The translations under genes were made by a program, and so were the position numbers. From Cohnella zeiphila (GTDB lineage: Bacteria > Bacillota > Bacilli > Paenibacillales > Paenibacillaceae), in assembly GCF_014212055.1 (NCBI RefSeq), contig NZ_JACJVO010000009.1, forward strand, positions 496,001 to 560,000: DNA of 64,000 bases. Reading direction: 5' to 3'. The first letter of the stretch is position 1, and each line of letters begins with the position of its first letter. This document shows positions 42,308 to 50,720 of this stretch, in pieces. The notes under the pieces are model-generated. The model worked only from the letters and a program-made list of their open reading frames with translations, was not told where the DNA came from and ran no database searches.

Positions 42308-43447
42308 ATGAGCCCAATAGACCGCATATTGGATCGTGCGCTGCGAGATCAGCGTTTGGAAACGGAAGATATCATCGCGCTGTTCGACAGCGAGGAAGTC
42401 GAGAAGATCGGAGCGGCCGCGAACCAGGTGATGCTGAAGCACCACCCCGAGCCGATCACGACGTTCGTCGTCGGGCGGAACGTCAACTATACGAATATTT
42501 GCGACGTATACTGCCGCTTCTGCGCCTTCTATCGCGCGCCGGGTTCGGAGCAGGGATACGTGCTGCCGGACGAGACGATTCTGCAGAAGATTCAAGAGAC
42601 GGCGGACGTAGGCGGCACCGAGATCCTGATGCAAGGCGGGACGAACCCGAACTTGCCGTTCTCGTACTATACGGATTTGCTGCGCAAAATCAAAGCCCGG
42701 TTCCCGAACATTACGATGCATTCGTTCTCTCCTGCCGAGATTCGCAAAATGCAGGAAGTATCGGACGGCTTGTCGCTGGAAGAAGTCGTGCGCCAAATTC
42801 ACGAAGCCGGGCTCGACTCGCTGCCGGGCGGCGGGGCGGAGATCCTGGACGACCGCACGCGCCGGAAGATCAGCCGGCTTAAGGGAACGTGGCGCGAGTG
42901 GATGGACGTCATGACGGCCGCCCATAAAGTCGGAATGACGACGACGGGCACGATGGTAATCGGCTTCGGGGAATCGATGGAGGAACGGGCGCTTCACCTG
43001 GTCCGCATTCGCGACGCGCAGGACGAATGCGTGCGCAACGGCTATCCGTCGCGGGGCTTCCTGGCCTTCATTCCGTGGACGTTCCAGCCGGACAACACGA
43101 ACATGAAGCGGGAGAAAGCGTCGCCGGAGGAATATCTGAAGACGCTGGCGATCAGCCGCCTGGCGCTTGACAACATCCCGAACTTCCAGTCGTCCTGGGT
43201 GACGATGGGACCGGAGATCGGCAAGCTGTCGCTATCATACGGCGCGAACGACTTCGGCAGCACGATGATGGAGGAGAACGTCGTCTCCGCCGCCGGCACG
43301 ACGCATAAGGTCAATATCGAGCTGTGCCTCAAGCTGATCCGCGAAGCCGGCAAGATCCCCGCGCAGCGCAACACCCAGTACGAGATCCTGAAGATGTTCG
43401 ACGACGAGAACGAAAAAATCGAGCGTGACTTTGTCATGCAAAACTAA
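42308..43447 (+). CDS. mqnC: Cyclic dehypoxanthinyl futalosine synthase
   Basis: Radical SAM enzyme of the futalosine route to menaquinone, 379 aa. The [4Fe-4S] cysteines are Cys65, Cys69 and Cys72 (CDVYCRFCAF); QGGTNPNLPFSYY, HSFSPAEI and LPGGGAEIL are typical of MqnC. It shows that this organism makes menaquinone, at least in part, through futalosine. ATG follows GAGAGGAGAG. Other mqn genes are not in the window. Three 67-bp hairpin repeats follow. Confidence 0.95.
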   Translation: MSPIDRILDRALRDQRLETEDIIALFDSEEVEKIGAAANQVMLKHHPEPITTFVVGRNVNYTNICDVYCRFCAFYRAPGSEQGYVLPDETILQKIQETADVGGTEILMQGGTNPNLPFSYYTDLLRKIKARFPNITMHSFSPAEIRKMQEVSDGLSLEEVVRQIHEAGLDSLPGGGAEILDDRTRRKISRLKGTWREWMDVMTAAHKVGMTTTGTMVIGFGESMEERALHLVRIRDAQDECVRNGYPSRGFLAFIPWTFQPDNTNMKREKASPEEYLKTLAISRLALDNIPNFQSSWVTMGPEIGKLSLSYGANDFGSTMMEENVVSAAGTTHKVNIELCLKLIREAGKIPAQRNTQYEILKMFDDENEKIERDFVMQN

Positions 43448-43466
43448 ACTCGTTTCTGCTTTTTAT

Positions 43467-43667
43467 CGGGGGCTCCCCCAAAAGTAATCGGAGTTCGCTA
43501 CAGAGCTTCGCGTCACTTTTGGGGGTTCATTCTCGGGGGCTCCCCCAAAAGTAATCGGTGTTCGCTACGGAGCTTCGCGTCACTTTTGGGGGTTCATTCT
43601 CGGGGGCTCCCCCAAAAGTAATCGGAGTTCGCTACAGAGCTTCGCGTCACTTTTGGGGGTTCATTCT
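43467..43667. repeat. Three tandem 67-bp hairpin repeats
   Basis: Units at 43467-43533, 43534-43600 and 43601-43667. Each can fold into a long stem: CCCCCAAAAGT with ACTTTTGGGGG outside, and CGGAGTTC with GAGCTTCG (with G-U pairs) inside. Copies 1 and 3 are nearly identical; copy 2 has two changes in the inner stem. They lie between converging mqnC and GGDEF genes and could act as terminators or as a REP-like element. Confidence 0.9.
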
Positions 43668-43683
43668 GGGGGTACTAACCGGA

Positions 43684-44796
43684 CTATCGCGCCATGTGAA
43701 CGACCGAGGCGACGGCAGTCCGGTTTTTTCCGCGCCGTTTGGCATCGTAAAGCGCTTCATCGGCTCTGCGGAAAAAAGCCTCTTTGCCGAGTCCGGGAAC
43801 GTAAGTAGCAAGGCCGGCGCTTAACGTGATCGGTACGTGGGGCAGCGCCTCGCAGGAGGTGGTCGCGATCATCCGGCGAATGTCCTCGAGCCTGTCCAAC
43901 GCTTCCTGAAGCGTCTGGTTTTTGAACAAGATGGCGAATTCCTCGCCTCCGTAACGCGCGAGAACGTCGTTCGAGCTCATCTGCGTCGCGAGCAAGCCTG
44001 CAATCTCCCGCAGAACCTCGTCGCCGATCCGGTGACCGTACGTATCGTTGATCGCTTTGAAGTTATCGAGGTCGACCACGGCCAACTGCAGCAGAATCGT
44101 CCGGGCCTCGCATTGCGCGACGAACCGGTCCATGTACTCCTGAAAAGCCCGGTGATTGCCGATGCCGGTGAGCGCGTCCGTCCGGGACAGCTTCTCCGCC
44201 AGCTTGCCGCGCAGAAGCAGTTCCTGCTGCGCCTCGTAGGTGGCGAGCAAATGCTTGGACAACTCCCGTCCCCTCAGCATCGCACCGACCGCAAGCGCGG
44301 CGAAGACAAGAAGAATGGCGGCGATGCCCGCAACGGATCCGAGCGTGAGCGATTCCTTCGCCTCCGCGCTGAACAGGCAGATGGTGACAAAGGAGATGAT
44401 CGTATTGAAGACGGCGTAAATCAGCGCCGTTACTTGGAAATAGAAAATACTGACCATAACAGGCAAAAAGAGCGACAGCAGCACGTACGTCTCGCCGCAG
44501 TGGATAACGGATAAGATGACGGAGATCAGCGTCGAGGTCGAGATCAGAATATAGTCGTGATGCTTGGAGGAACGCCGAATGCCGACTTCGGCCAAGGCGA
44601 TGACGACGGCAAGAAGAGCTGTCGGGCGAACAATGGACATACATATGAAGGTGGAAGTGACGGTCTTCGTCAAGCCGATGTAGCACACTTCCACCAAGAC
44701 GGAAATCAGCAGCACGCACCAGTAAAACAGCAAAAGCAGCCGATTCCAGCGGGAATGGCTGAATGTCATCTTGTGTGAAGTCAAATTGTCATTCAT
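43684..44796 (-). CDS. Membrane-bound GGDEF diguanylate cyclase
   Basis: Protein of ~370 aa with five or six N-terminal membrane helices (to about residue 185) and a C-terminal GGDEF domain. The active-site motif is GGEEF (ARYGGEEFAIL) and FKAINDTYGHRIGD is intact, so c-di-GMP synthesis is expected. The inhibitory I-site Arg (RxxD before GGEEF) seems absent (SSND), which would remove product inhibition. Start at MNDNLTSHKM (44796) has only a modest GAGG site; a longer frame to 44853 is less likely. Confidence 0.88.
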   Translation of the reverse strand: MNDNLTSHKMTFSHSRWNRLLLLFYWCVLLISVLVEVCYIGLTKTVTSTFICMSIVRPTALLAVVIALAEVGIRRSSKHHDYILISTSTLISVILSVIHCGETYVLLSLFLPVMVSIFYFQVTALIYAVFNTIISFVTICLFSAEAKESLTLGSVAGIAAILLVFAALAVGAMLRGRELSKHLLATYEAQQELLLRGKLAEKLSRTDALTGIGNHRAFQEYMDRFVAQCEARTILLQLAVVDLDNFKAINDTYGHRIGDEVLREIAGLLATQMSSNDVLARYGGEEFAILFKNQTLQEALDRLEDIRRMIATTSCEALPHVPITLSAGLATYVPGLGKEAFFRRADEALYDAKRRGKNRTAVASVVHMAR

Positions 44797-45007
44797 TGAT
44801 GGCCTCGCAATTCGCGTAACGTCCGGATTTTCCCTCAATATACCATACGCCATTCCGTGCGTATATCCTTTTTTTGGACGAATGTCCGCCTCTCTCCGGC
44901 CTGTCTCGTCCGATCCGCTTCCTCAAAAAAATACCACCGCGCCCGGTCGATCGTATATCCCTTTTTCGGTCACCATATAGTTAGAAAAGGGATGCGGAGG
45001 TGATCAG

Positions 45008-45892
45008 GTGAAAAGAGACGAGTGGACGATCGACCCGGGGGTCGACCCGACCTTGTCGAAGCGGCTTGCGGCCAAGCTTAACCAGCCGTTCGCCGGATTG
45101 GCGGACAGCAAGGGGCAAGGGCCATGGATCGTTACGGAACCGGACGGGCGCATTCGGTGCAGCTTGACGATCGCCAAAGGGCGGGAGGATTTCTGCGGCA
45201 AAACGGGCGCCGTTCTGGCCGAATATATGGTGACGGATCGAGAGCCGGCGTTTCTGCGGCAATGGCTCCGGATGCGATTCGGATTGCGAAGCGACGGCTC
45301 CGAGATGGACGGAGCGATCGCGGACACGGTTCTGCTGTTGAACGGCGAGCCGGAAGCGGCGGGAGCGGGCAGGGGCCGGCAGCGGCGCATCCGGAAGTGG
45401 GGGCCGGCGTTCGCCGCTTATCTGATGGAGAACGGCTTCGTCCATCTGGAGGGATTTATCCGATTCCGTCTGAAGGACTACGGAACCGAGCTGAGAGAGG
45501 CGGCGGAGACGGCGGTCGAAGAGCGGCTGATGGAGCGGCAGTACGAGGAGTTCGTCACGCTGCTGCAGTCCATGGTCGCCTGGCAGGAAGTAAGATTGCC
45601 CGCCGTTCACGTCATGCACGCCGGCGGACATGCCTTCCGGCTGTTGGATGAGAAAATGCGGCCGCTGGAGCGGGACGGCGGCGAAGAGGAGCTGCTGTCG
45701 GAAGACGAGAAAACGGAAGGACTGACGGACGAACAAGAGGAGGAGAGCTTGCTCGTCAGTCGTCTGCTCGCCGCTTCGCCGAGGCATCTGTACATCCACA
45801 CCGCAGAACCGGACGCGCAGGTCATCCGTACGCTGATGGGCATTTTTGGAGAACGGGCCGCATTGTGCCCGGAGATGAACGCGCCGACTTGA
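45008..45892 (+). CDS. ytxC: Putative sporulation protein YtxC
   Basis: Protein of 294 aa resembling YtxC, a poorly known sporulation protein. No enzyme motif is seen; the middle (FAAYLMENGFVHLEGFIRFRLKDYGTEL, ~145-172) is the family hallmark, and a very acidic segment lies near 225-250. In Bacillus ytxC also lies before thrS. GTG/ATG choice: frame begins at GTG 45008 behind GGAGGTGA. The thrS promoter overlaps its 3' end. Confidence 0.8.
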   Translation: MKRDEWTIDPGVDPTLSKRLAAKLNQPFAGLADSKGQGPWIVTEPDGRIRCSLTIAKGREDFCGKTGAVLAEYMVTDREPAFLRQWLRMRFGLRSDGSEMDGAIADTVLLLNGEPEAAGAGRGRQRRIRKWGPAFAAYLMENGFVHLEGFIRFRLKDYGTELREAAETAVEERLMERQYEEFVTLLQSMVAWQEVRLPAVHVMHAGGHAFRLLDEKMRPLERDGGEEELLSEDEKTEGLTDEQEEESLLVSRLLAASPRHLYIHTAEPDAQVIRTLMGIFGERAALCPEMNAPT

Positions 45893-45918
45893 CGAGCGCC
45901 GCGGGCAGGCGGTATAAT
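45889..45918 (+). promoter_or_regulatory. Promoter of thrS
   Basis: TTGACG (45889-45894) overlapping the ytxC stop, 18-base spacer, TATAAT (45913-45918). Confidence 0.75.
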
Positions 45919-45924
45919 GCCGTT

Positions 45925-46235
45925 ATTCAACCTTGCGCGACGCGAAAACTCCGGTTCTTCGCGACATCACGCAGCAGCGATGAGAAAGCCAGCGATGCCC
46001 GATACGGACGGCCCAGAGAGAGGAACCTTCGGCTGCGAGTTCCTTCCGGTACCGGCAGGCATTTACCCCTTTCGAGCTGCAGCGCCGAACCCGCCGACGG
46101 CGGCATTAAGCGCTGCCGGGTCATGACCGTTATCCTATGCCCAAGAATCGGCTGTCCGAATGCAGCGGCCGGTTGAACAAGGGTGGAACCACGAACGCAC
46201 GCGCGCTCGTCCCTTCCGGGGACGGGCGCTTTTTT
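45925..46235 (+). promoter_or_regulatory. T-box leader of thrS with terminator
   Basis: The T-box AAGGGTGGAACCACG lies at 46179-46193. A strong terminator, GCGCTCGTCCC (46203-46213) with GGGACGGGCGC (46219-46229) and TTTTTT, follows. GC-rich stems fill the 5' part. An ACC specifier for Thr is expected; several ACC triplets occur and the exact one is not settled by eye. Uncharged tRNA-Thr should allow readthrough. Confidence 0.9.
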
Positions 46236-46290
46236 GCGTCGGTCGGACTTTTCGCGCCAAGGTGATCTACTTGAAGGAGGCTGCACAGCC

Positions 46291-48237
46291 ATGGCTTTGC
46301 AATTGCAGATTCAATTGCCGGACGGATCGGTGCGGGAGTACGCTTCCGGGACGACCATCGAGGACGTCGCCGCATCGATCAGTTCCGGACTTCGCAAAAA
46401 CGCCGTTGCCGGCAAGGTGGACGGAAAAGTCGTCGACCTCGCGACGCCGCTCATGCAGAACGCGTCCTTGGAGATTTTGACGCTGGACGCGCCCGAAGGG
46501 CTGGAAGTGATGCGCCACAGCACGGCCCATTTGATGGCCCAGGCGATCAAGCGGTTGTACGGCAGCGACAAGGTGAAGCTTGGGATCGGTCCGGTTATCG
46601 AAGACGGCTTCTACTACGATATCGATCTGGAGCAGTCTATTACGCCGGACGATCTGGCGAATATCGAGCGCGAGATGGAGAAAGTCGTCAAGGAAGACCT
46701 GCCGATCGTTCGCCGCGTCGTCAGCCGGGAGGAAGCGCTGCGGATCTACGAAGAGCTGCAGGATCCGCTCAAGCTCGACCTGATCGCCGGGCTGCCGGAA
46801 GACGCCGTTATTACGATTTATGACCAGGGCGAATTTTTCGACTTGTGCCGCGGCCCTCATCTTCCTTCGACCGGACGCATCAAGTCGTTCAAGCTGCTCA
46901 GCGTGGCCGGCGCGTACTGGCGCGGCGACAGCCGGAACAAGATGCTGCAGCGCATCTACGGCACGGCCTTCGCCAAGAAGTCGCAGCTGGACGAGCATCT
47001 TCACTTCCTGGAGGAGGCGAAGAAGCGCGACCACCGCAAGCTCGGCAAGGAACTGGAGATGTTCACGTTCTCGCGCGAAGTCGGGCAGGGATTGCCGCTC
47101 TGGCTGCCGAACGGCGCGAAGCTCCGGCGCACGCTGGAGAGGTACATCGTCGACCTGGAGGAGAAGCTCGGCTACCTGCACGTTTATACGCCGGTGCTGG
47201 CGAACGTGGATCTGTACAAAACGTCCGGGCACTGGGAGCATTATAAGGACGATATGTTTCCGCCGATGCAGCTCGACAACGAGGAACTCGTTCTTCGCCC
47301 GATGAACTGTCCGCACCATATGATGGTTTACAAAAGCGAGCTGAGAAGCTACCGCGATCTGCCGATCCGGATCGCCGAGCTCGGCATGATGCACCGCTAC
47401 GAGATGTCGGGCGCCCTCACCGGTCTGCACCGGGTGCGGGCGATGACCCTGAACGATTCGCACATCTTCTGCCGGATGGATCAGATCAAGGACGAGTTTA
47501 CGCGCGTCGTCGAACTGATTCGGCAAGTGTACGAGGACTTCGGCATCAAGGAGTATCGCTTCCGTTTGTCCTACCGCGATCCGCAGGATAAAGAGAAGTA
47601 CTGGCCGGACGACCATATGTGGGAGACGACGCAGCGGATGCTGCGCGAGGTCGTCGAAGAGATGGGATTGCCGTTCTTCGAGGCGGAAGGCGAGGCCGCT
47701 TTCTACGGACCGAAGCTGGACGTCCAGGTGAAGACGGCGCTCGGCAAGGAAGAGACGCTGTCGACCGCGCAGATCGACGTCTTGCTTCCGGAACGGTTCG
47801 AGCTTGAATATGTCGGCGACGACGGCAAGAAACATCGCCCGGTCGTGATCCACCGCGGCATTATCAGCACGATGGAACGGATGACCGCCTTCCTGCTCGA
47901 AAACTTCGCGGGCGCGCTGCCGGTCTGGCTGTCTCCGCTGCAGGCGAAGGTAATCCCGGTCAGCATGGCTTACGAGGACTACGCGCGCACGGTAACCGAC
48001 AAGCTGCTGGCGGCCGGCGTTCGCGCGGAGAGCGACTTGCGCAACGAGAAGATGGGCTACAAGATTCGCGAAGCCCAGCTGGAGAAGGTGCCGTATATGC
48101 TCGTCGTCGGCGAGAACGAAGCGGCGGGCGGCACGGTATCGGTTCGCCGCCGCGGCGAAGGCGACTTGGGCGCCCAGGCGCTGGACGACTTCATCGCGCG
48201 CATCGCGGGCGAGATCGCTTCGAAGCGGGTTGACTGA
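46291..48237 (+). CDS. thrS: Threonyl-tRNA synthetase
   Basis: Threonyl-tRNA synthetase, 648 aa, the usual length. N-terminal TGS domain (~1-65), the second editing-type domain with [16 protein letters not shown] and the zinc/editing CRGPHLP, then the class II core with [12 protein letters not shown] (zinc Cys), [15 protein letters not shown] (motif 2) and [17 protein letters not shown] (motif 3), and the C-terminal anticodon domain. ATG 46291 has AAGGAGG ten bases upstream; earlier frames run into the T-box terminator. Confidence 0.98.
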   Translation: MALQLQIQLPDGSVREYASGTTIEDVAASISSGLRKNAVAGKVDGKVVDLATPLMQNASLEILTLDAPEGLEVMRHSTAHLMAQAIKRLYGSDKVKLGIGPVIEDGFYYDIDLEQSITPDDLANIEREMEKVVKEDLPIVRRVVSREEALRIYEELQDPLKLDLIAGLPEDAVITIYDQGEFFDLCRGPHLPSTGRIKSFKLLSVAGAYWRGDSRNKMLQRIYGTAFAKKSQLDEHLHFLEEAKKRDHRKLGKELEMFTFSREVGQGLPLWLPNGAKLRRTLERYIVDLEEKLGYLHVYTPVLANVDLYKTSGHWEHYKDDMFPPMQLDNEELVLRPMNCPHHMMVYKSELRSYRDLPIRIAELGMMHRYEMSGALTGLHRVRAMTLNDSHIFCRMDQIKDEFTRVVELIRQVYEDFGIKEYRFRLSYRDPQDKEKYWPDDHMWETTQRMLREVVEEMGLPFFEAEGEAAFYGPKLDVQVKTALGKEETLSTAQIDVLLPERFELEYVGDDGKKHRPVVIHRGIISTMERMTAFLLENFAGALPVWLSPLQAKVIPVSMAYEDYARTVTDKLLAAGVRAESDLRNEKMGYKIREAQLEKVPYMLVVGENEAAGGTVSVRRRGEGDLGAQALDDFIARIAGEIASKRVD

Positions 48238-48270
48238 CGCGGGACCGGGACCGAAGACCCGGAGCCGCAT

Positions 48271-48339
48271 AAAGCTTGCAGTCATGGGGCACCCTTCCCT
48301 ACAAGGGAGTGTGCGACCATGTCTGCAAGCTTTTTGTTT
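48271..48339 (+). promoter_or_regulatory. Extended hairpin/terminator that overlaps the next gene's ribosome site and start
   Basis: AAAGCTTGCAG (48271-48281) pairs with CTGCAAGCTTT (48323-48333). Continuing inward, CATGG with CCATG, GCAC with GTGC, and TCCCT with AGGGA also pair. The run TTTTTGTTT follows, so this looks like the thrS terminator. Yet the right arm contains the GGGAG ribosome site (48305-48309) and the ATG (48319) of the 3D-domain gene. Confidence 0.8.
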
Positions 48340-49062
48340 CGCAAGGCTCGATCGGCTGCACGCCTGGGCGTCTTTCTGCCGCTCTTGCTGGCGCTGGCCG
48401 CCCCGTCGCCCTGCGCTGACGCCGCGCCGCCGCATTCGGCCGGACAGGGCCACGGGAAGGCGGCTCCGGCGCACAAGGCGAAGACGCATGCGGCGCATCG
48501 CCCGGCTGTGAAGAAACAAGCGAGCAAACCGGCCGCGAAGCGCGCCGCTCGGAAGGGCGGCACCGTGTCCCGATCCCGCCCTCCGAAGCAAAAGGCCGCC
48601 TCGCGGACGCAAGCTTCCCGGACGAAAGAGAGCGAGACGGTTCGCGTCTTCTCATCCGGCATCGGCCGGACATTCCGGGTCGTGGCGACGGGGTATACCG
48701 CCGGGATCGAATCTACGGGCAAGAGCCCCGGGCATCCCCAGTACGGAATCACCTTCTCCGGCGTCAAAGTTCGAAGGGGGAAGCTGTCGACGATCGCGGC
48801 GGACCCCAAGCTGTTCCCGATCGGCACGGTGCTGTACATCCCCGGTTACGGTTATGGCGTCGTCGCCGACACCGGTTCCCGGATCAAAGGACGGAGAATC
48901 GATCTGTATTTTCCCTCCACGAAGCAAGTTTTTCGGGAGTGGGGCAAACGTACGGTCGACGTCAGGGTGGTTCGAAAGGGAGAAGGCACCGTCACCGAGC
49001 CCATGATCGCGGCGATTCGCGAGGCGCTGTTTCGGGAGGAAGAGACAAAGTACCGCGGCTGA
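48319..49062 (+). CDS. 3D-domain cell-wall protein
   Basis: Exported protein of 247 aa. A signal peptide ([21 protein letters not shown]) leads to a Lys/Ala/Pro-rich linker (~35-105), then a 3D domain (~115-225) with the three key Asp residues in [25 protein letters not shown] and GRRIDLYF. Such domains belong to lytic transglycosylase-like wall enzymes (YuiC/Rpf-like). The ATG has GGGAG nine bases before it, but both lie in the arm of a stable hairpin. The basic linker may hold it to the wall. Confidence 0.85.
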   Translation: MSASFLFRKARSAARLGVFLPLLLALAAPSPCADAAPPHSAGQGHGKAAPAHKAKTHAAHRPAVKKQASKPAAKRAARKGGTVSRSRPPKQKAASRTQASRTKESETVRVFSSGIGRTFRVVATGYTAGIESTGKSPGHPQYGITFSGVKVRRGKLSTIAADPKLFPIGTVLYIPGYGYGVVADTGSRIKGRRIDLYFPSTKQVFREWGKRTVDVRVVRKGEGTVTEPMIAAIREALFREEETKYRG

Positions 49063-49071
49063 TCGCGAACC

Positions 49072-49113
49072 AAAGAGAATTTTCCCTGCTAAATGGGAAA
49101 TATTCTCTTTTTC
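49072..49113 (+). terminator. Terminator after 3D-domain gene
   Basis: AAAGAGAAT...TTCC with GGGAA...ATTCTCTTT, then TTTTC. Confidence 0.85.
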
Positions 49114-49122
49114 TCGCGGTTA

Positions 49123-49131
49123 TGCTACAAT
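49123..49131 (+). promoter_or_regulatory. Extended -10 before sigma-factor gene
   Basis: TGCTACAAT about 45 bases upstream of the sigma-factor start. No clear -35. Confidence 0.45.
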
Positions 49132-49175
49132 CACTATAGATTCATATGTTCTCTCCAAGGAGTGACCTGGGGGCT

Positions 49176-49706
49176 ATGACGAACTTCCTGCGAGATATGG
49201 AGCCGTCGAATCGGATGGAGATGGACAAGGACAAGTTGGACGAGCTTTACAGACAGATGATCAAGGTGGTTCGGCACAAGCTGATCTGCAAGAACGACGT
49301 GGGCGATGTCGTTCAGGAAGCATGGGTTCGCATCCTGGAGAAGATCGACACGCTGCGGGAATCCGACAAACTCGTTCCATGGGCCAAGACGATTGCGGCC
49401 AACCTGGCTTCGAACGCCAACCGGGCTCGCCGCATTACATACGCTTACGACGGGGACGAGAACTATGAGAAGGCACTGTCTCCCATTCCCGATCCGGAAC
49501 TGCTGACCGAATTGTCCGACCTGCTGGGCCGCCTCGATCCGGTGACGAGAACGCTGCTGCTTTACAAGTTTTATTACGGCTTCCGCGATGATGAGATCGC
49601 CGCTGCGCTGGACATGCCGGTCGGAACGATCAAGTCCCGCATTCATCGGGGCCGCGAACGGCTGAAAGCCCAGGAGAAGAAAGATGACCGCCCGCCTGAT
49701 CCGTAA
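49176..49706 (+). CDS. ECF-like RNA polymerase sigma factor
   Basis: Sigma-70 family protein of 176 aa with region 2 (~15-80: DVGDVVQEAWVRILEKI, LVPWAKTIAANLA) and region 4 (~110-165: LDPVTRTLLLYKFYYGFRDDEIAAALDMPVGTIKSRIHRGRERL). No region 3 and no anti-sigma gene beside it. ATG 49176 follows AAGGAGTGACCTGGGGG; ATG 49146 is in frame but would contain that site. Its regulon is unknown. Confidence 0.88.
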   Translation: MTNFLRDMEPSNRMEMDKDKLDELYRQMIKVVRHKLICKNDVGDVVQEAWVRILEKIDTLRESDKLVPWAKTIAANLASNANRARRITYAYDGDENYEKALSPIPDPELLTELSDLLGRLDPVTRTLLLYKFYYGFRDDEIAAALDMPVGTIKSRIHRGRERLKAQEKKDDRPPDP

Positions 49707-49735
49707 AGCCGATGGATGAGAATAGAAATTCAAGC

Positions 49736-49773
49736 GAAAGAGAAGCGTCGGCGCGCTGCTCTTTCTTTTTTTT
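49736..49773 (+). terminator. Terminator after sigma-factor gene
   Basis: GAAAGAG (49736-49742) with CTCTTTC (49759-49765), then a run of eight T. Confidence 0.85.
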
Positions 49774-49847
49774 GTAAGCCTTTCGAGCATCCGGAACAGG
49801 GATTGCGCGTTTTGGTCGCTATTCGCTAAAAATACCTGACATGAGCG

Positions 49848-49876
49848 TTCTCAAAAGGGGTGTTTTCCTGTACAAT
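49848..49876 (+). promoter_or_regulatory. Predicted promoter of the 116-aa gene
   Basis: TTCTCA (49848-49853), 17-base spacer, TACAAT (49871-49876). Confidence 0.5.
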
Positions 49877-49923
49877 ATGTGTATGTGTTACGAAAGTTAA
49901 CAAGAATAGACAGGTGAAATCTC

Positions 49924-50274
49924 ATGAATGACCCGGTCAATTCCGTTCCGACAGGCGTACCGCAACGCCGTAAAAACGCCGAGGTGCTTTTGTTCCTGGA
50001 GTCGCTGATCGAGAAGCGGACTCAGGAAGTCGCCGAGATCGAGCAGATGGTCGAAAGGTACGAACGCCGCATTCGCAAGGAAGAGCAGGCTTACCGGGCC
50101 ATGTCGCCGATTCGGCGCATGTTGGCCGGCAAGAAGCCGGATCACCACGTCGCGGTCGAATATATTCATTATGTGAAGAAGCCGTTGGAGAAAGCGAAAG
50201 CGATCCGCGAAGAAATCGCCCGTTACCGGGGGATGTTGGACGGCACCGTGCCCGTGGAGCTACCCGAGCGTTAA
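49924..50274 (+). CDS. Coiled-coil hypothetical protein
   Basis: Soluble protein of 116 aa with two helical, charged segments (~22-60 IEKRTQEVAEIEQMVERYERRIRKEEQ and ~80-105 YVKKPLEKAKAIREEIARYRG) joined by a basic turn (SPIRRMLAGKKPDHH). No domain recognised. Ribosome site is weak (CAGGTGA). It is preceded by a promoter and a terminator, so it is a free-standing gene. Confidence 0.65.
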   Translation: MNDPVNSVPTGVPQRRKNAEVLLFLESLIEKRTQEVAEIEQMVERYERRIRKEEQAYRAMSPIRRMLAGKKPDHHVAVEYIHYVKKPLEKAKAIREEIARYRGMLDGTVPVELPER

Positions 50275-50720
50275 TCGGGCCAGGCTGCCGTCATCTCCTT
50301 CGGTCCCCTATCGTTCGCTTGTCCGCGCCCTTCGTTTTAGCACGCCCCCTTCAGGGGGAGCTTGCTCCCGGTTTACTCCTCTCCCAATTATGGCCTTTCC
50401 CGCATTCTTTCGAAATCCCCGCCGCTCAGGTAGTCCGCAACGTTACCGCTTTTGGCCTATCGCACGCCAAGTCCGGCATGGCTTTCTTTCGTCATCCCCT
50501 TCGCTCAGATTCATTTTGCCTTTATCGCATTGAATCGAATGCGTACGATTTGGCGTGTCTTTCTTTCAAAATGAGAGGGAGGCGGTTGCCTGAAGGAAGG
50601 GGATTTCGGCGGAAAACGGTTCGACAACCGAAAGAGAAGCGGAGATTGCAACGGATTGAGCGTGCTAGCGAACGCGCGCGCCAAAGCGAAGTTCGGCGCG
50701 CGCGGAGAGAGGAGAAGCGG
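50275..50720. other. 446-base intergenic gap with degenerate repeats
   Basis: No gene with a ribosome site is seen. Three similar pyrimidine-rich segments occur at 50403-50432 (CATTCTTTCGAAATCCCCGC), 50481-50511 (GCTTTCTTTCGTCATCCCCT) and ~50557-50575 (TGTCTTTCTTTCAAAAT), about 77 bases apart. A small stem CCCCCTTC/AGGGGG sits at 50344. This may be decayed sequence after the end of amt. Confidence 0.5.

Noticed and set aside
43558..43824. Open frame over the 67-bp repeats and the end of the GGDEF gene
   Set aside because: It reads through hairpin repeats and antisense to a real gene, with no ribosome site.
46267..48612. 781-codon minus-strand frame
   Set aside because: It is antisense to thrS and spans two terminators.
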